Position numbers and translations under genes: made by a program. 64,000 nt of DNA, from positions 992,001-1,056,000 of the forward strand of contig NZ_BAAAWE010000001.1 in NCBI RefSeq assembly GCF_039534915.1, in the 5' to 3' direction. Numbering within the stretch: the first letter of the stretch is position 1; each line of letters opens with the position of its first letter. A model generated the notes under the pieces. It had not been told where the DNA came from, did no database searches, and was given only the letters and a program-made list of their open reading frames with translations. Source of the DNA: Streptomyces roseofulvus. Its GTDB lineage: Bacteria; Actinomycetota; Actinomycetes; Streptomycetales; Streptomycetaceae. This document shows positions 33,312-41,548 of the stretch, in pieces.

Positions 33312-33378
33312 GTCGTCTCCTTCGGATCGGGCCGGATCAGGGGGCGGCGTCCGGTGCGTGCGCCCGCGAGGAGACGGC
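33312..33378. mobile_element. Internally deleted MITE copy (67 bp)
   Basis: The first approximately 58 bp match the left end of the 158-bp MITE at 11041 with several transitions (GTCGTCTCCTTCGGATCG start). The sequence then jumps to the right terminus GAGACGGC. The central 90 bp are missing. The left flank is the kinase stop TAG; no CTAG remains on the right, so this looks like an old, degraded copy. Confidence 0.65.
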
Positions 33379-33400
33379 CCACGGGGGACGCCGGACGGCT

Positions 33401-34750
33401 TCAGTCCTCGGACGGGAGCCGGCCGTGGTGGCGGGTGCGGGTGGCGAGGAGGCCGCCGAGGAAGCCGGCGACGAGACCCCAGAGGAGGGCGAGGCCGGCC
33501 GTCCGCCACACGTCGGGCCGGAGCACGACCTCGCCGCCCAGGGCCGCGAGGTCGCCGATGCCGAGGATCGAGAGGCCGAAGCGCGCCTCGACGAGGGTGA
33601 GGGGCGCGACGGCGAGCAGGGTGAGGGCGAAGGCGACGCCGACGTGCAGGGCGTGCTGCCAGGGCCGGACGCGGGCCGGGCTGCGTACGGCGGCGACGAA
33701 GGCCGCGGCGAGGACGAGGACGGCGGCGACGGGCAGCAGCCACCAGGCGCGTCCGTCCTCGGCGGCGAGCGAGGACAGGTCCACCGTGGACAGCCCGGTG
33801 CCGTCGCCGCCGCGCAGGACGGCGTCGAGGATCTGCGGCATGGGGAGGCCGAAGGGGCCCTCGACCGTGCCCTGCCAGGAGCCGCCGATGCCGACGCCGA
33901 GGGCGAGCCAGCTGACGTTGGGCAGGCCGAGGAGGAGGACGGCGAAGGTCTCGGCGGCGTGCCCCTTGGTGGCGGCGACGACCAGGCCGATGACGAGGCC
34001 GACGGCGACGTAGGCGAGGAGCAGCAGGAGCATCGCCGAGGCGGCGGGCCGGACGGCCTCCTGGTGGCGCAGCACGCGCGCGGGGAGGGCGCTGCCGCGG
34101 GAGACGAGGAGGGCGATCAGGAGGACGCCGAGGATCCACAGGAGGCCGTAGCCGAGGGTCGCTCCGACGACGGCGCGGAAGCCGACGGTGGGGTCGGTCG
34201 CGTCGAGGAGGTCGCCGAAGAGGTCGGTGAGGGGTTCCTGGGGGTCGCCGACGTCGAGGGTGAGGGGGAAGTCGTGGCGGGCGACGGCGCAGAGCCCGGC
34301 GAGCGCGGCCAGCCACAGCACGACGACGGCCGCGGCCCGGGCCGCGAGGTCGCCGGCCCGGGCCACCGCGTGGTGGCGGAGCGGGCGGAGGAAGACGGCG
34401 CCGGTGACGAGCGCGCCGACGAGGGTGACGGTGAGGGGCATCGCGGTCAGTTCGCCCTCGGTGCCGGCGAAGGCGCCGGCCGAGCCGGTGATCTCGACCT
34501 GGCCGCCGGCGGCCATGACCACGACGGCGGCGAGGACGGCGGCGAAGCCTCCGGGGAGGTCGGCGGCGCCGGCGGCCCAGAGGCCGAGGGCGGCGGTGAC
34601 GCCCATGGCGACGTAGCCGGCGACGACGGCGGCGAGGGCCTGGACGGCGATGCGGAGACCCGTCCGGGCGGGGGCGCCGCCCGGGGTGCCGGGGGTGCCC
34701 GGTCCGGCGGCGGGGGGCGGGGTGGGGAGCCGACTGCTCACGCTGCCCAC
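33401..34750 (-). CDS. Streptophobe-family integral membrane protein
   Basis: About 449 residues with roughly ten hydrophobic helices (for example LAAVVAGYVAMGVTAALGLW, LLLLLAYVAVGLVIGLVVAA and LPVAAVLVLAAAFVAAVRS). A soluble insert at about 155-185 carries DPQEPLTDLFGDLLDATDP. The organisation matches the streptophobe family, named for its restriction to streptomycetes; function is unknown. The N terminus is Pro/Gly-rich. Start is uncertain: GTG 34750 is used, with GTG 34741 as alternative, and neither has a good Shine-Dalgarno. It is convergent with the kinase gene. Confidence 0.8.
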   Translation of the reverse strand: MGSVSSRLPTPPPAAGPGTPGTPGGAPARTGLRIAVQALAAVVAGYVAMGVTAALGLWAAGAADLPGGFAAVLAAVVVMAAGGQVEITGSAGAFAGTEGELTAMPLTVTLVGALVTGAVFLRPLRHHAVARAGDLAARAAAVVVLWLAALAGLCAVARHDFPLTLDVGDPQEPLTDLFGDLLDATDPTVGFRAVVGATLGYGLLWILGVLLIALLVSRGSALPARVLRHQEAVRPAASAMLLLLLAYVAVGLVIGLVVAATKGHAAETFAVLLLGLPNVSWLALGVGIGGSWQGTVEGPFGLPMPQILDAVLRGGDGTGLSTVDLSSLAAEDGRAWWLLPVAAVLVLAAAFVAAVRSPARVRPWQHALHVGVAFALTLLAVAPLTLVEARFGLSILGIGDLAALGGEVVLRPDVWRTAGLALLWGLVAGFLGGLLATRTRHHGRLPSED

Positions 34751-35124
34751 GCTAGTCCGGCGCGGGCGGCTCCGCCTGCGGATGGCGGCCGTCCGGAGGG
34801 CCGGCGGCCGTCCGCCGCGGCACTGGTGACGCTGTGTGAACACGATCCCATAGGGGCATCCCTAACCGGTTCCGGCGCCCCCAAACGGGCTCCTGACCGG
34901 CGATCCGATAACGCTCCGACAGCCCCACGACACGGACCGAAGGTGTTACGTCGTCGTTATAAAAGAAACTTCTGTCCCGGTTTGATGTCTTTTTCACCCC
35001 CGCAATCTTCGGGATGATCGTCCGGCGGCCGGTCCATCGCCGGGCGGGCATAACACGGATCCGTCCCTTCCGGAACCCCTCCGGGCGAGGAAGTTCGCCG
35101 CTGCGCTGGGTAACTTCGGCGCCC
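34751..35124. other. 374-bp promoter region upstream of the ectoine operon
   Basis: An unusually AT-rich patch (34955-35000, containing TTATAAAAGAAACTTCTG) stands out from the GC-rich surroundings. GGAAC (35072-35076) and GTT (35093-35095), 16 nt apart, resemble an ECF-sigma promoter. TAACTT (35111-35116) ends 8 nt before the ectA ATG. No gene is seen here on either strand. Confidence 0.5.
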
Positions 35125-35673
35125 ATGACCCCAGCTCACACAGCACCGGAACACGTCCGGGACGCAGCGCCGGTCTCCGCCCGGGAATGGACCGTCGGGC
35201 GCCCCCGCGTCGGCGACGGCGCCCAACTCTGGCGGCTCGCACGGGCGTCCAGGACCCTCGACATCAACTCCTCCTACAGCTACCTGCTGTGGTGCCGCGA
35301 CTTCGCCGGGACGTCCGCCGTCGCCCGCGCCGCGGACGGGCGGCCGGTCGGCTTCGTCACCGGCTACCTGCGCCCCGACGCGCCGGGGACGCTGCTGGTC
35401 TGGCAGGTCGCCGTCGACGCCGCGCACCGCGGGCAGGGCATCGCCGGGGCGCTCCTCGACCACCTCTCCGAGCGCGTCGCCCGCACGGGCCCGCTCGACG
35501 CCGTCGAGACCACCATCACCCCCGGCAACCTCGCCTCGGAGCGCCTGTTCAGCGCCTACGCCCGGCGCCACGGCGCCCGCGTGCGCCGGACCGTCCTCTT
35601 CCCGTCCGCCGCCTTCCCGGCCCCCGGCCACGAGGCCGAGGTGCTGCACCGCATCGCGCCGCTGGCCTTCTGA
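35125..35673 (+). CDS. ectA: L-2,4-diaminobutyrate acetyltransferase
   Basis: A 182-residue GNAT enzyme with the EctA pattern: RASRTLDINSSYSYLLWCRD near residue 50, WQVAVDAAHRGQGIAGALLD with the acetyl-CoA motif RGQGIAG, and ETTITPGNLASERLFSAYA. It acetylates the gamma amino group of 2,4-diaminobutyrate, the second step of ectoine synthesis, in the cytosol. The ATG at 35125 lies 8 nt after TAACTT and lacks a Shine-Dalgarno, which fits a leaderless start. It is the first gene of the ectABCD-ehuBCDA operon, with ectB 52 nt downstream. Confidence 0.96.
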   Translation: MTPAHTAPEHVRDAAPVSAREWTVGRPRVGDGAQLWRLARASRTLDINSSYSYLLWCRDFAGTSAVARAADGRPVGFVTGYLRPDAPGTLLVWQVAVDAAHRGQGIAGALLDHLSERVARTGPLDAVETTITPGNLASERLFSAYARRHGARVRRTVLFPSAAFPAPGHEAEVLHRIAPLAF

Positions 35674-35725
35674 GCCGCCGGCCGCCCGCCCCCCACCGCC
35701 GCTCCCCCACGTACTGGAGTCCCGC

Positions 35726-36982
35726 ATGACGCTCATCGCCGACACCGAACCCACCGTCTTCGAGACCGTCGAGTCGGAGGTACGCAGCTACTGCCGCTCC
35801 TGGCCCACCGTCTTCGAACGCGCCTCCGGCAGCCGCCTGTTCGACGAGCACGGCCGCCCGTTCCTCGACTTCTTCGCCGGCGCCGGCTCGCTCAACTACG
35901 GCCACAACAACCCCGCCCTCAAGCGCCCCCTCCTCGACTACCTCGGCGGCGACGGCATCACCCACGGCCTCGACATGTCGACGACGGCGAAGCGACGCTT
36001 CCTGGAGACCTTCCGCTCCACCGTCCTCGCCCCGCGCGCCCTCCCCTACAAGGTGATGTTCCCGGGCCCGACCGGCACCAACGCCGTCGAGGCGGCGCTG
36101 AAGCTCGCCCGCAAGGTCACCGGCCGGACGACCGTCGTCTCCTTCACCAACGCCTTCCACGGCATGTCCCTGGGCTCGCTGGCGCTCACCGGCAACGCCG
36201 GCAAACGCGCCGGGGCCGGCGTGCCGCTCAGCCACACCGCGCAGATGCCGTACGACCACTACCTCGGCGGCCGGGTCCCGGACTTCCTCTGGTTCGAGCG
36301 GCTCCTGGAGGACTCCGGCTCCGGCCTCGACCACCCGGCCGCCGTCATCGTCGAGACGGTCCAGGGCGAGGGCGGCGTCAACGCGGCCCGCGCCGAGTGG
36401 CTGCGCGGCCTCGCCGACCTGTGCCGCCGCCGGGACATGCTCCTCATCGTCGACGACATCCAGATGGGCTGCGGGCGCACCGGCGAGTTCTTCTCCTTCG
36501 AGGAGGCCGGCATCACGCCGGACGTCGTCACCCTCTCCAAGTCCATCAGCGGCTACGGACTGCCCATGTCCCTCTGCCTGTTCCGCGACGAACTCGACGT
36601 CTGGGAGCCCGGCGAGCACAACGGCACCTTCCGCGGCAACAACCCCGCCTTCGTGACCGCCACCGCCGCCCTCGACACCTACTGGCGCGACACCGCGCTC
36701 CGCGACCGCACCCTCCGGCGGGCAGCCACCGTCGAGGCCGCCCTGGGCGAGCTCGGCGCCGGGACCGCCCCGCGCGGGCGCGGTCTCGTCTGGGGAGTGG
36801 AGTTCGCCGACGGCGAGCGTGCCCGGGCCGTCTGCCGGCGCGCCTTCGAACTCGGCCTTCTCGTGGAGACGTCCGGACCCGGCGACGAGGTCGTCAAGCT
36901 GCTGCCCCCGCTGACCGTCACCGACGACGAACTGGACGAGGGCCTCGGCATCCTCGCCCGCGCCGTCCGCCACACCGCCTGA
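35726..36982 (+). CDS. ectB: Diaminobutyrate-2-oxoglutarate aminotransferase
   Basis: A 418-residue class III PLP aminotransferase. Marks: FFAGAGSLNYGHNNPALKR, FPGPTGTNAVEAALKLARK, the Asp-containing VDDIQMGCGRTGEFF and PLP lysine in VTLSKSISGYG. It transfers an amino group to aspartate semialdehyde, forming 2,4-diaminobutyrate, the first committed step of ectoine synthesis. A GGAG ribosome site precedes the ATG. It sits between ectA and ectC with short gaps, as in most actinobacterial ectoine operons. Confidence 0.97.
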   Translation: MTLIADTEPTVFETVESEVRSYCRSWPTVFERASGSRLFDEHGRPFLDFFAGAGSLNYGHNNPALKRPLLDYLGGDGITHGLDMSTTAKRRFLETFRSTVLAPRALPYKVMFPGPTGTNAVEAALKLARKVTGRTTVVSFTNAFHGMSLGSLALTGNAGKRAGAGVPLSHTAQMPYDHYLGGRVPDFLWFERLLEDSGSGLDHPAAVIVETVQGEGGVNAARAEWLRGLADLCRRRDMLLIVDDIQMGCGRTGEFFSFEEAGITPDVVTLSKSISGYGLPMSLCLFRDELDVWEPGEHNGTFRGNNPAFVTATAALDTYWRDTALRDRTLRRAATVEAALGELGAGTAPRGRGLVWGVEFADGERARAVCRRAFELGLLVETSGPGDEVVKLLPPLTVTDDELDEGLGILARAVRHTA

Positions 36983-37015
36983 CCGCCTGACCGCCCCGCA
37001 CGAAAGGCCACCTCC

Positions 37016-37420
37016 GTGATCGTCCGCACCTTCGCCGAGCTGGAGAACACCGAACGGCACGTGCGCTCCGCCTCCGGCACCTGGGAGAGCAAGCGCATCG
37101 TCCTCGCCCGCGAACGCGTCGGCTTCTCCCTCCACGAGACCGTCCTGTACGCCGGGACCGAGACCGCCATGTGGTACGCCAACCACGTCGAGGCCGTCGT
37201 CTGCACCGAGGGCGAGGCCGAACTCACCGACCACGAGAGCGGGACGACGTACCCGATCGTCCCCGGGACCATGTACCTCCTCGACGGCCACGAACGGCAC
37301 ACCCTCCGGGTGAAGTCCGACTTCCGCTGCCTGTGCGTCTTCAACCCGCCGGTCACCGGCCGCGAGGACCACGACGAGAACGGCGTCTACCCGCTGCTCA
37401 CCGAACCCGGCGACGCCTGA
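37016..37420 (+). CDS. ectC: L-ectoine synthase
   Basis: A 134-residue cupin of the usual EctC size. Family marks: [40 protein letters not shown], the iron-ligand region [20 protein letters not shown] and [15 protein letters not shown]. It cyclises N-gamma-acetyl-diaminobutyrate to ectoine. GTG start with AAAGG upstream. It lies 33 nt after ectB. Confidence 0.97.
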   Translation: MIVRTFAELENTERHVRSASGTWESKRIVLARERVGFSLHETVLYAGTETAMWYANHVEAVVCTEGEAELTDHESGTTYPIVPGTMYLLDGHERHTLRVKSDFRCLCVFNPPVTGREDHDENGVYPLLTEPGDA

Positions 37421-37473
37421 CGCCCCCGCATCGACCGCACCTCCCCGTACGTACGAGAAAGGCCCGCACCGCG

Positions 37474-38373
37474 ATGACCACCGCTCCCGCCCGCCCCGTC
37501 GACCCGTACCCCACCCGCGGCACCGAGGAGGCCCTCGTCTTCCGCAAGGAGCCCGTCGTCTGGTCCGAACCGAACACGCCCGGGCCGTTCTGGCCGCGCG
37601 AGCTGGAGGAGTACGAGCGCAACGGGTTCTTCGCCGTGGACGCCCTCGTCACCCCCGACGAGGTGACCGAACTCCGCGCCGAACTCGACCGGCTGGTCAC
37701 CGACCCCCGGCTCCGCGAGGACGAGCGGGCGATCGTGGAACCCCGCTCCCAGGAGATCCGGTCCGTCTTCGAAGTGCACAGGATCAGCGAGGTGTTCGCC
37801 CGGCTCGCCGCCGACCCGCGGCTGGTGGACCGGGCCCGGCAGATCCTCGGCTCCGACGTCTACATCCACCAGTCCCGGATCAACGTCAAGCCCGGCTTCG
37901 GCGCCAGCGGCTTCTACTGGCACTCAGACTTCGAGACCTGGCACGCCGAGGACGGACTGCCCCTGATGCGGACCGTGTCGGTGTCGATCGCGCTGACCCC
38001 GAACTACACCACCAACGGCAGCCTCATGATCATGCCCGGCTCGCACCGCACCTTCCTCGCCTGCGCCGGCGCGACTCCGAAGGACAACTACAAGCAGTCG
38101 CTGCGCATGCAGGACGCCGGCACGCCCTCGCCGAAGGCGCTCACGACCTTCGCCGAGGCGTGCGGGATCCAGCACTTCACCGGCGACGCCGGGTCCGCCG
38201 TCTGGTTCGACTGCAACGCCCTGCACGGCTCCGGCGACAACATCACCCCCTTCCCCCGCAGCAACGTCTTCCTCGTCTTCAACAGCGTCGAGAACGCGCC
38301 GGAGCTGCCGTTTGCCGCGCCCGTCCGGCGCCCCTCGTTCATCGCCGCCCGGGACACCACCCCGATCGGCTGA
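37474..38373 (+). CDS. ectD: Ectoine 5-hydroxylase
   Basis: A 299-residue Fe(II)/2-oxoglutarate dioxygenase. The iron-binding HxD is in GFYWHSDFETWHAEDG, and the second His lies in FDCNALHGSGDN. The EctD signature also includes VDALVTPDEVTELRAEL near the N terminus and SRINVKPGFGASG. It converts ectoine to 5-hydroxyectoine with O2 and 2-oxoglutarate. It completes the ectABCD set; a GAGAAAGG-type site precedes the ATG. The ehu transporter genes follow after 37 nt. Confidence 0.97.
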   Translation: MTTAPARPVDPYPTRGTEEALVFRKEPVVWSEPNTPGPFWPRELEEYERNGFFAVDALVTPDEVTELRAELDRLVTDPRLREDERAIVEPRSQEIRSVFEVHRISEVFARLAADPRLVDRARQILGSDVYIHQSRINVKPGFGASGFYWHSDFETWHAEDGLPLMRTVSVSIALTPNYTTNGSLMIMPGSHRTFLACAGATPKDNYKQSLRMQDAGTPSPKALTTFAEACGIQHFTGDAGSAVWFDCNALHGSGDNITPFPRSNVFLVFNSVENAPELPFAAPVRRPSFIAARDTTPIG

Positions 38374-38410
38374 CCCGCCGCCCCGCCCCCTCCCCCGCGA
38401 AAGGACGCCC

Positions 38411-39304
38411 ATGACCCCGCACCTCTCCCGCAGACACCTCCTCGTCGGGGCCGTCGCCGTGCCCGGACTGCTCACCGCGTGCAGCCGGACGGAGGCCGGC
38501 ACCGGCGCCCCCGCCGGCGACGCGGACCTGCTGGAGCGGCTGCGGAAGCAGGGCCACGTCCGGGTGGGCTTCGCCGGCGAGGCGCCGTACGGCTTCCAGG
38601 ACGGCGGCGAACTCGCCGGAGAGGCGCCCACGCTGCACCGGGAGATCTTCACCGCCCTCGGCGTCCCCGAACTCCGGCCCACCCTCACCGACTTCGGCAC
38701 GCTGATCCCCGGACTGCTGGCCGGCCGGTTCGACGTGGTGAGCGCGGGCCTGGCCATCACACCCGAGCGCTGCGGCAAAGTCGCCTTCTCCGAGCCCGAG
38801 TTCGTGTCCCCCACCGCGCTCATGGTCCGCCGGGGCAACCCGAAGGGCCTCAGCGACCTGGAGTCGTGCGCGGGGAAGCGGGTCCGCGTGGGCGTCCTCA
38901 CCGCCGCGGTGGAGACGTCGTACGCGAAGGCGGCGGGCGTCCCGGACGGCTCCCTGGTGGCCGTGGCCAAGCAGCAGGACGGACTCGACGCCCTGCTCGC
39001 GGGCCGGATCGACGCCTTCGCCCTCACCGGCATCTCGCTGCGCTGGCTCGCCCGCACCAACGGGGACGCCGCCGTGGAGGTCCTGGAGCCGTTCGGGCCG
39101 GAGGTCGAGGGGGTGAAGCAGTACAGCGCCGGCGGCGCCGTCTTCCGGACCGGCGCCGTCTCTCTGCGGAAGGCGTTCGACGCCGAGCTCGCCCGGATCA
39201 CCGGCGACCCGGCCCGGTATGTCCGGCTGATCGGCCGGTACGGCTTCACCGAGCGCGAGGTGCCGCCGCGCACCCTGCGCACCGCGGACCTGTGCGCGGG
39301 GTGA
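38411..39304 (+). CDS. ehuB: Ectoine/hydroxyectoine-binding lipoprotein
   Basis: A 297-residue solute-binding protein of the amino-acid (family 3) type. The N terminus has twin arginines (SRRHLL), a hydrophobic core and lipobox LTAC, so it is an exported lipoprotein, perhaps through Tat. The mature part begins LLERLRKQGHVRVGFAGEAP and carries LVAVAKQQDGLDALLAGRID near residue 180. It is expected to bind ectoine or hydroxyectoine outside the cell. Position directly after ectD and before ehuC (GTGA overlap) supports the ehuB assignment. Confidence 0.9.
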   Translation: MTPHLSRRHLLVGAVAVPGLLTACSRTEAGTGAPAGDADLLERLRKQGHVRVGFAGEAPYGFQDGGELAGEAPTLHREIFTALGVPELRPTLTDFGTLIPGLLAGRFDVVSAGLAITPERCGKVAFSEPEFVSPTALMVRRGNPKGLSDLESCAGKRVRVGVLTAAVETSYAKAAGVPDGSLVAVAKQQDGLDALLAGRIDAFALTGISLRWLARTNGDAAVEVLEPFGPEVEGVKQYSAGGAVFRTGAVSLRKAFDAELARITGDPARYVRLIGRYGFTEREVPPRTLRTADLCAG

Positions 39305-39993
39305 CGGGCTCCGGCATGGCCGTCTTCCTCTCCGAGCTGGGCCGGTCCCTCCCGGCGATCGGCGAAGGGCTCCTGGTGACCCTGGAGGCCACCGCGCTCG
39401 GCGCGGCCGTCGCGCTGCTCGTCGCCTTCGCCCTGGGCCTGGCCGCCCGCTCCCGCCTCCTCGTCGTCCGCGGCGGCGCCCGTGCCGTCGTCGAGTTCCT
39501 GCGCGGCACCTCGCTGTACGTGCAGCTGTTCTGGCTGTTCTTCGCGCTGCCGATGCTCGGCTTCCGGCTGGAGCCGATGGCCTGCGGAGTGCTCGCCTTC
39601 GGCCTCAACTACGGGGCGTACGGGGCCGAGGTGGTGCGCGGCGCGATCGCCGCCGTCCCCGCCGCGCAGACCGAGGCCGCGATCGCGCTGGGCATGGGGC
39701 CGGGGCTCCGCCTCCGGCGGATCGTGCTGCCCCAGGCGTACCCGCTGATGATCCCGCCGTTCAAGAACCTGCTGATCCAGCTGCTCAAGGCGACACCGCT
39801 GCTGTCCCTGGTCACCGTCGCCGACCTCACCTTCCAGGTCGACCAGCTGCGCGCCGCGACGGGCGGCACGGCCGCCGCCCATCTGCTGCTGCTCCTGGTG
39901 TACTTCGCCGTCGCCGCGCTCCTCGGGGCGGGCATGAACGCGCTGGAGCGCCGGGCGAAGGCACGGCTCGGCACCGCGGGCGGTGGTGCGTGA
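39301..39993 (+). CDS. ehuC: Ectoine/hydroxyectoine ABC permease
   Basis: A 230-residue HAAT-type permease with about five membrane helices. It contains FLRGTSLYVQLFWLFFALPM and the EAA loop AAIALGMGPGLRLRRIVLPQ that contacts the ATPase. It forms the membrane channel with EhuD. The GTG at 39301 overlaps the ehuB stop (GTGA); ATG 39316 is a later alternative. Confidence 0.9.
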   Translation: MTGSGMAVFLSELGRSLPAIGEGLLVTLEATALGAAVALLVAFALGLAARSRLLVVRGGARAVVEFLRGTSLYVQLFWLFFALPMLGFRLEPMACGVLAFGLNYGAYGAEVVRGAIAAVPAAQTEAAIALGMGPGLRLRRIVLPQAYPLMIPPFKNLLIQLLKATPLLSLVTVADLTFQVDQLRAATGGTAAAHLLLLLVYFAVAALLGAGMNALERRAKARLGTAGGGA

Positions 39994-40628
39994 TGTGGGA
40001 CATGGACGCGGCGCGCGCCGCGCTGCCCGTCGTGCTGTCCGGGTTCGGCGTCACCCTGCTCGCCACGGTCCTGGGCTTCGCCGTGGCCGTGGTCGCCGGG
40101 CTCGGCGTCGCCCTGCTCCAGCGGTCCGGCGTCCGGTGGATCGCGCTGCCCGTGGGCGCGCTGGCCGCGTTCGTGCGCTCGACGCCGGTGCTGGTGCAGC
40201 TCTTCGCCGCCTGGGTGCTGGTGCCGGGCCTGGACGCGCTGACGCTCGGCGTCCTGGTCCTGGGCCTGCACTACGCGACGTACCTGTCCGAGGTGTACCG
40301 CGCCGGCATCGACGCCGTACCGAAGGGGCAGTGGGAGGCGTGCACGGCGCTGTCGCTGCCGCGGCGGCGGGTGTGGCGGGCCGTGATCCTGCCGCAGGCC
40401 GTACGGAAGGTGCTGCCGTCGCTCGGGAACTACGCGATCTCGATGTTCAAGGAGACGCCGTTCCTCTCGGTCGTCACGGTGGACGAGATGGTCCGCGAGG
40501 CGAGCACCTTCGGCAGCACCCACTTCGCCTATCTGGAGAGCTTCACCCTGGCCGCCGCCGTGTTCCTGCTCGCGAGCTGGCCGACGTCCCTGCTCGTCCG
40601 CCGAATGGAGGCCCGCCTTGCCCACTGA
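39990..40628 (+). CDS. ehuD: Ectoine/hydroxyectoine ABC permease
   Basis: A 212-residue permease paralogous to EhuC. It has FVRSTPVLVQLFAAWVLVPG and the EAA-loop ACTALSLPRRRVWRAVILPQ. The start is GTG 39990 or the adjacent ATG 39993, both overlapping the ehuC stop. It pairs with EhuC in the ectoine importer. Confidence 0.9.
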   Translation: MMWDMDAARAALPVVLSGFGVTLLATVLGFAVAVVAGLGVALLQRSGVRWIALPVGALAAFVRSTPVLVQLFAAWVLVPGLDALTLGVLVLGLHYATYLSEVYRAGIDAVPKGQWEACTALSLPRRRVWRAVILPQAVRKVLPSLGNYAISMFKETPFLSVVTVDEMVREASTFGSTHFAYLESFTLAAAVFLLASWPTSLLVRRMEARLAH

Positions 40629-41427
40629 TCCCACGCCCGGGGCGGTCGCCGGGAAGGCCGCGGAGAAGGTCCGGTTCGCCGGTGTGACGAAACGGTTCGG
40701 GGACCACACCGTCCTCGACGGCCTCGACCTCGCGGTCGCGCCGGGCGAGCGCGTCACCCTGATCGGGCCGAGCGGCTCCGGGAAGACCACCATCCTGCGG
40801 CTCCTCATGACCCTGGAGCGGGTCACGGACGGCGTGATCCACCTGGACGGGGAGCCGTTCTCGCACATGCCGTCCGGCCGCGGGGGCGCCCTCGTCCCGG
40901 CGGACGAGCGGCATCTCGCCCCGCGCCGCCGGCGCATCGGCATGGTGTTCCAGCAGTTCAACCTCTTCCCGCACATGAGCGTCCTGGCGAACGTCATGGA
41001 GGCGCCCCGGCACGTCCTGGGCCTCGACGCGGACGAGGCCGCCGCCCGCGCCCGGGACCTCCTCGGCCTCGTCGGGCTCGACGACAAGGAGGACGCCCAC
41101 CCCACCCGGCTCTCCGGCGGCCAGCAACAGCGCGTCGCCATCGCCCGCGCCCTCGCGATGCGCCCGGACCTCCTCCTGCTGGACGAGGTGACCTCGGCGC
41201 TCGACCCGGAACTGGTGGCGGAGGTCCTGGACGTGCTGCGGGACGTCGCCGCCGGCACCGACATCACGATGCTCTGCGTCACCCACGAGATGGGCTTCGC
41301 CCGCGACGTCTCCGACCGGATCCTGATGTTCGACCGCGGCCGCGTCCTCGAATCCGGCCCGTCCGCCGACCTCCTCGACGCACCGGAACACGAACGGACC
41401 CGCGCCTTCCTGCGATCGATCGGGTGA
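40618..41427 (+). CDS. ehuA: Ectoine/hydroxyectoine ABC transporter ATPase
   Basis: A 269-residue ATPase with Walker A GPSGSGKTT, signature LSGGQQQR, Walker B LLLLDE and switch His in CVTHEMGF. The start is a TTG at 40618 with GGAGG upstream, overlapping the ehuD end by 11 nt. It powers import through EhuCD. It is the last gene of the eight-gene ect-ehu run; a hairpin with a TTCG loop follows at 41515-41542. Confidence 0.92.
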   Translation: MPTDPTPGAVAGKAAEKVRFAGVTKRFGDHTVLDGLDLAVAPGERVTLIGPSGSGKTTILRLLMTLERVTDGVIHLDGEPFSHMPSGRGGALVPADERHLAPRRRRIGMVFQQFNLFPHMSVLANVMEAPRHVLGLDADEAAARARDLLGLVGLDDKEDAHPTRLSGGQQQRVAIARALAMRPDLLLLDEVTSALDPELVAEVLDVLRDVAAGTDITMLCVTHEMGFARDVSDRILMFDRGRVLESGPSADLLDAPEHERTRAFLRSIG

Positions 41428-41514
41428 CGGGCCCCGGAGCCGGGTCCGGCCGGAGTGTGGTACCAGGCCGCCGCCCACCCGGCACGTCAGCGCCTCGGCG
41501 GTCGGGACAGGGAC

Positions 41515-41542
41515 ACGGGTGGCACCCTTCGGGGGGACCCGT
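41515..41542. terminator. Hairpin between ehuA and convergent flavoprotein gene
   Basis: ACGGGT (41515-41520) pairs with ACCCGT (41537-41542), and an inner CCC/GGG helix closes on a TTCG loop. It lies between two convergent stop codons (41427 and 41549), the expected place for a shared terminator. Confidence 0.5.
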
Positions 41543-41548
41543 CGTCGG

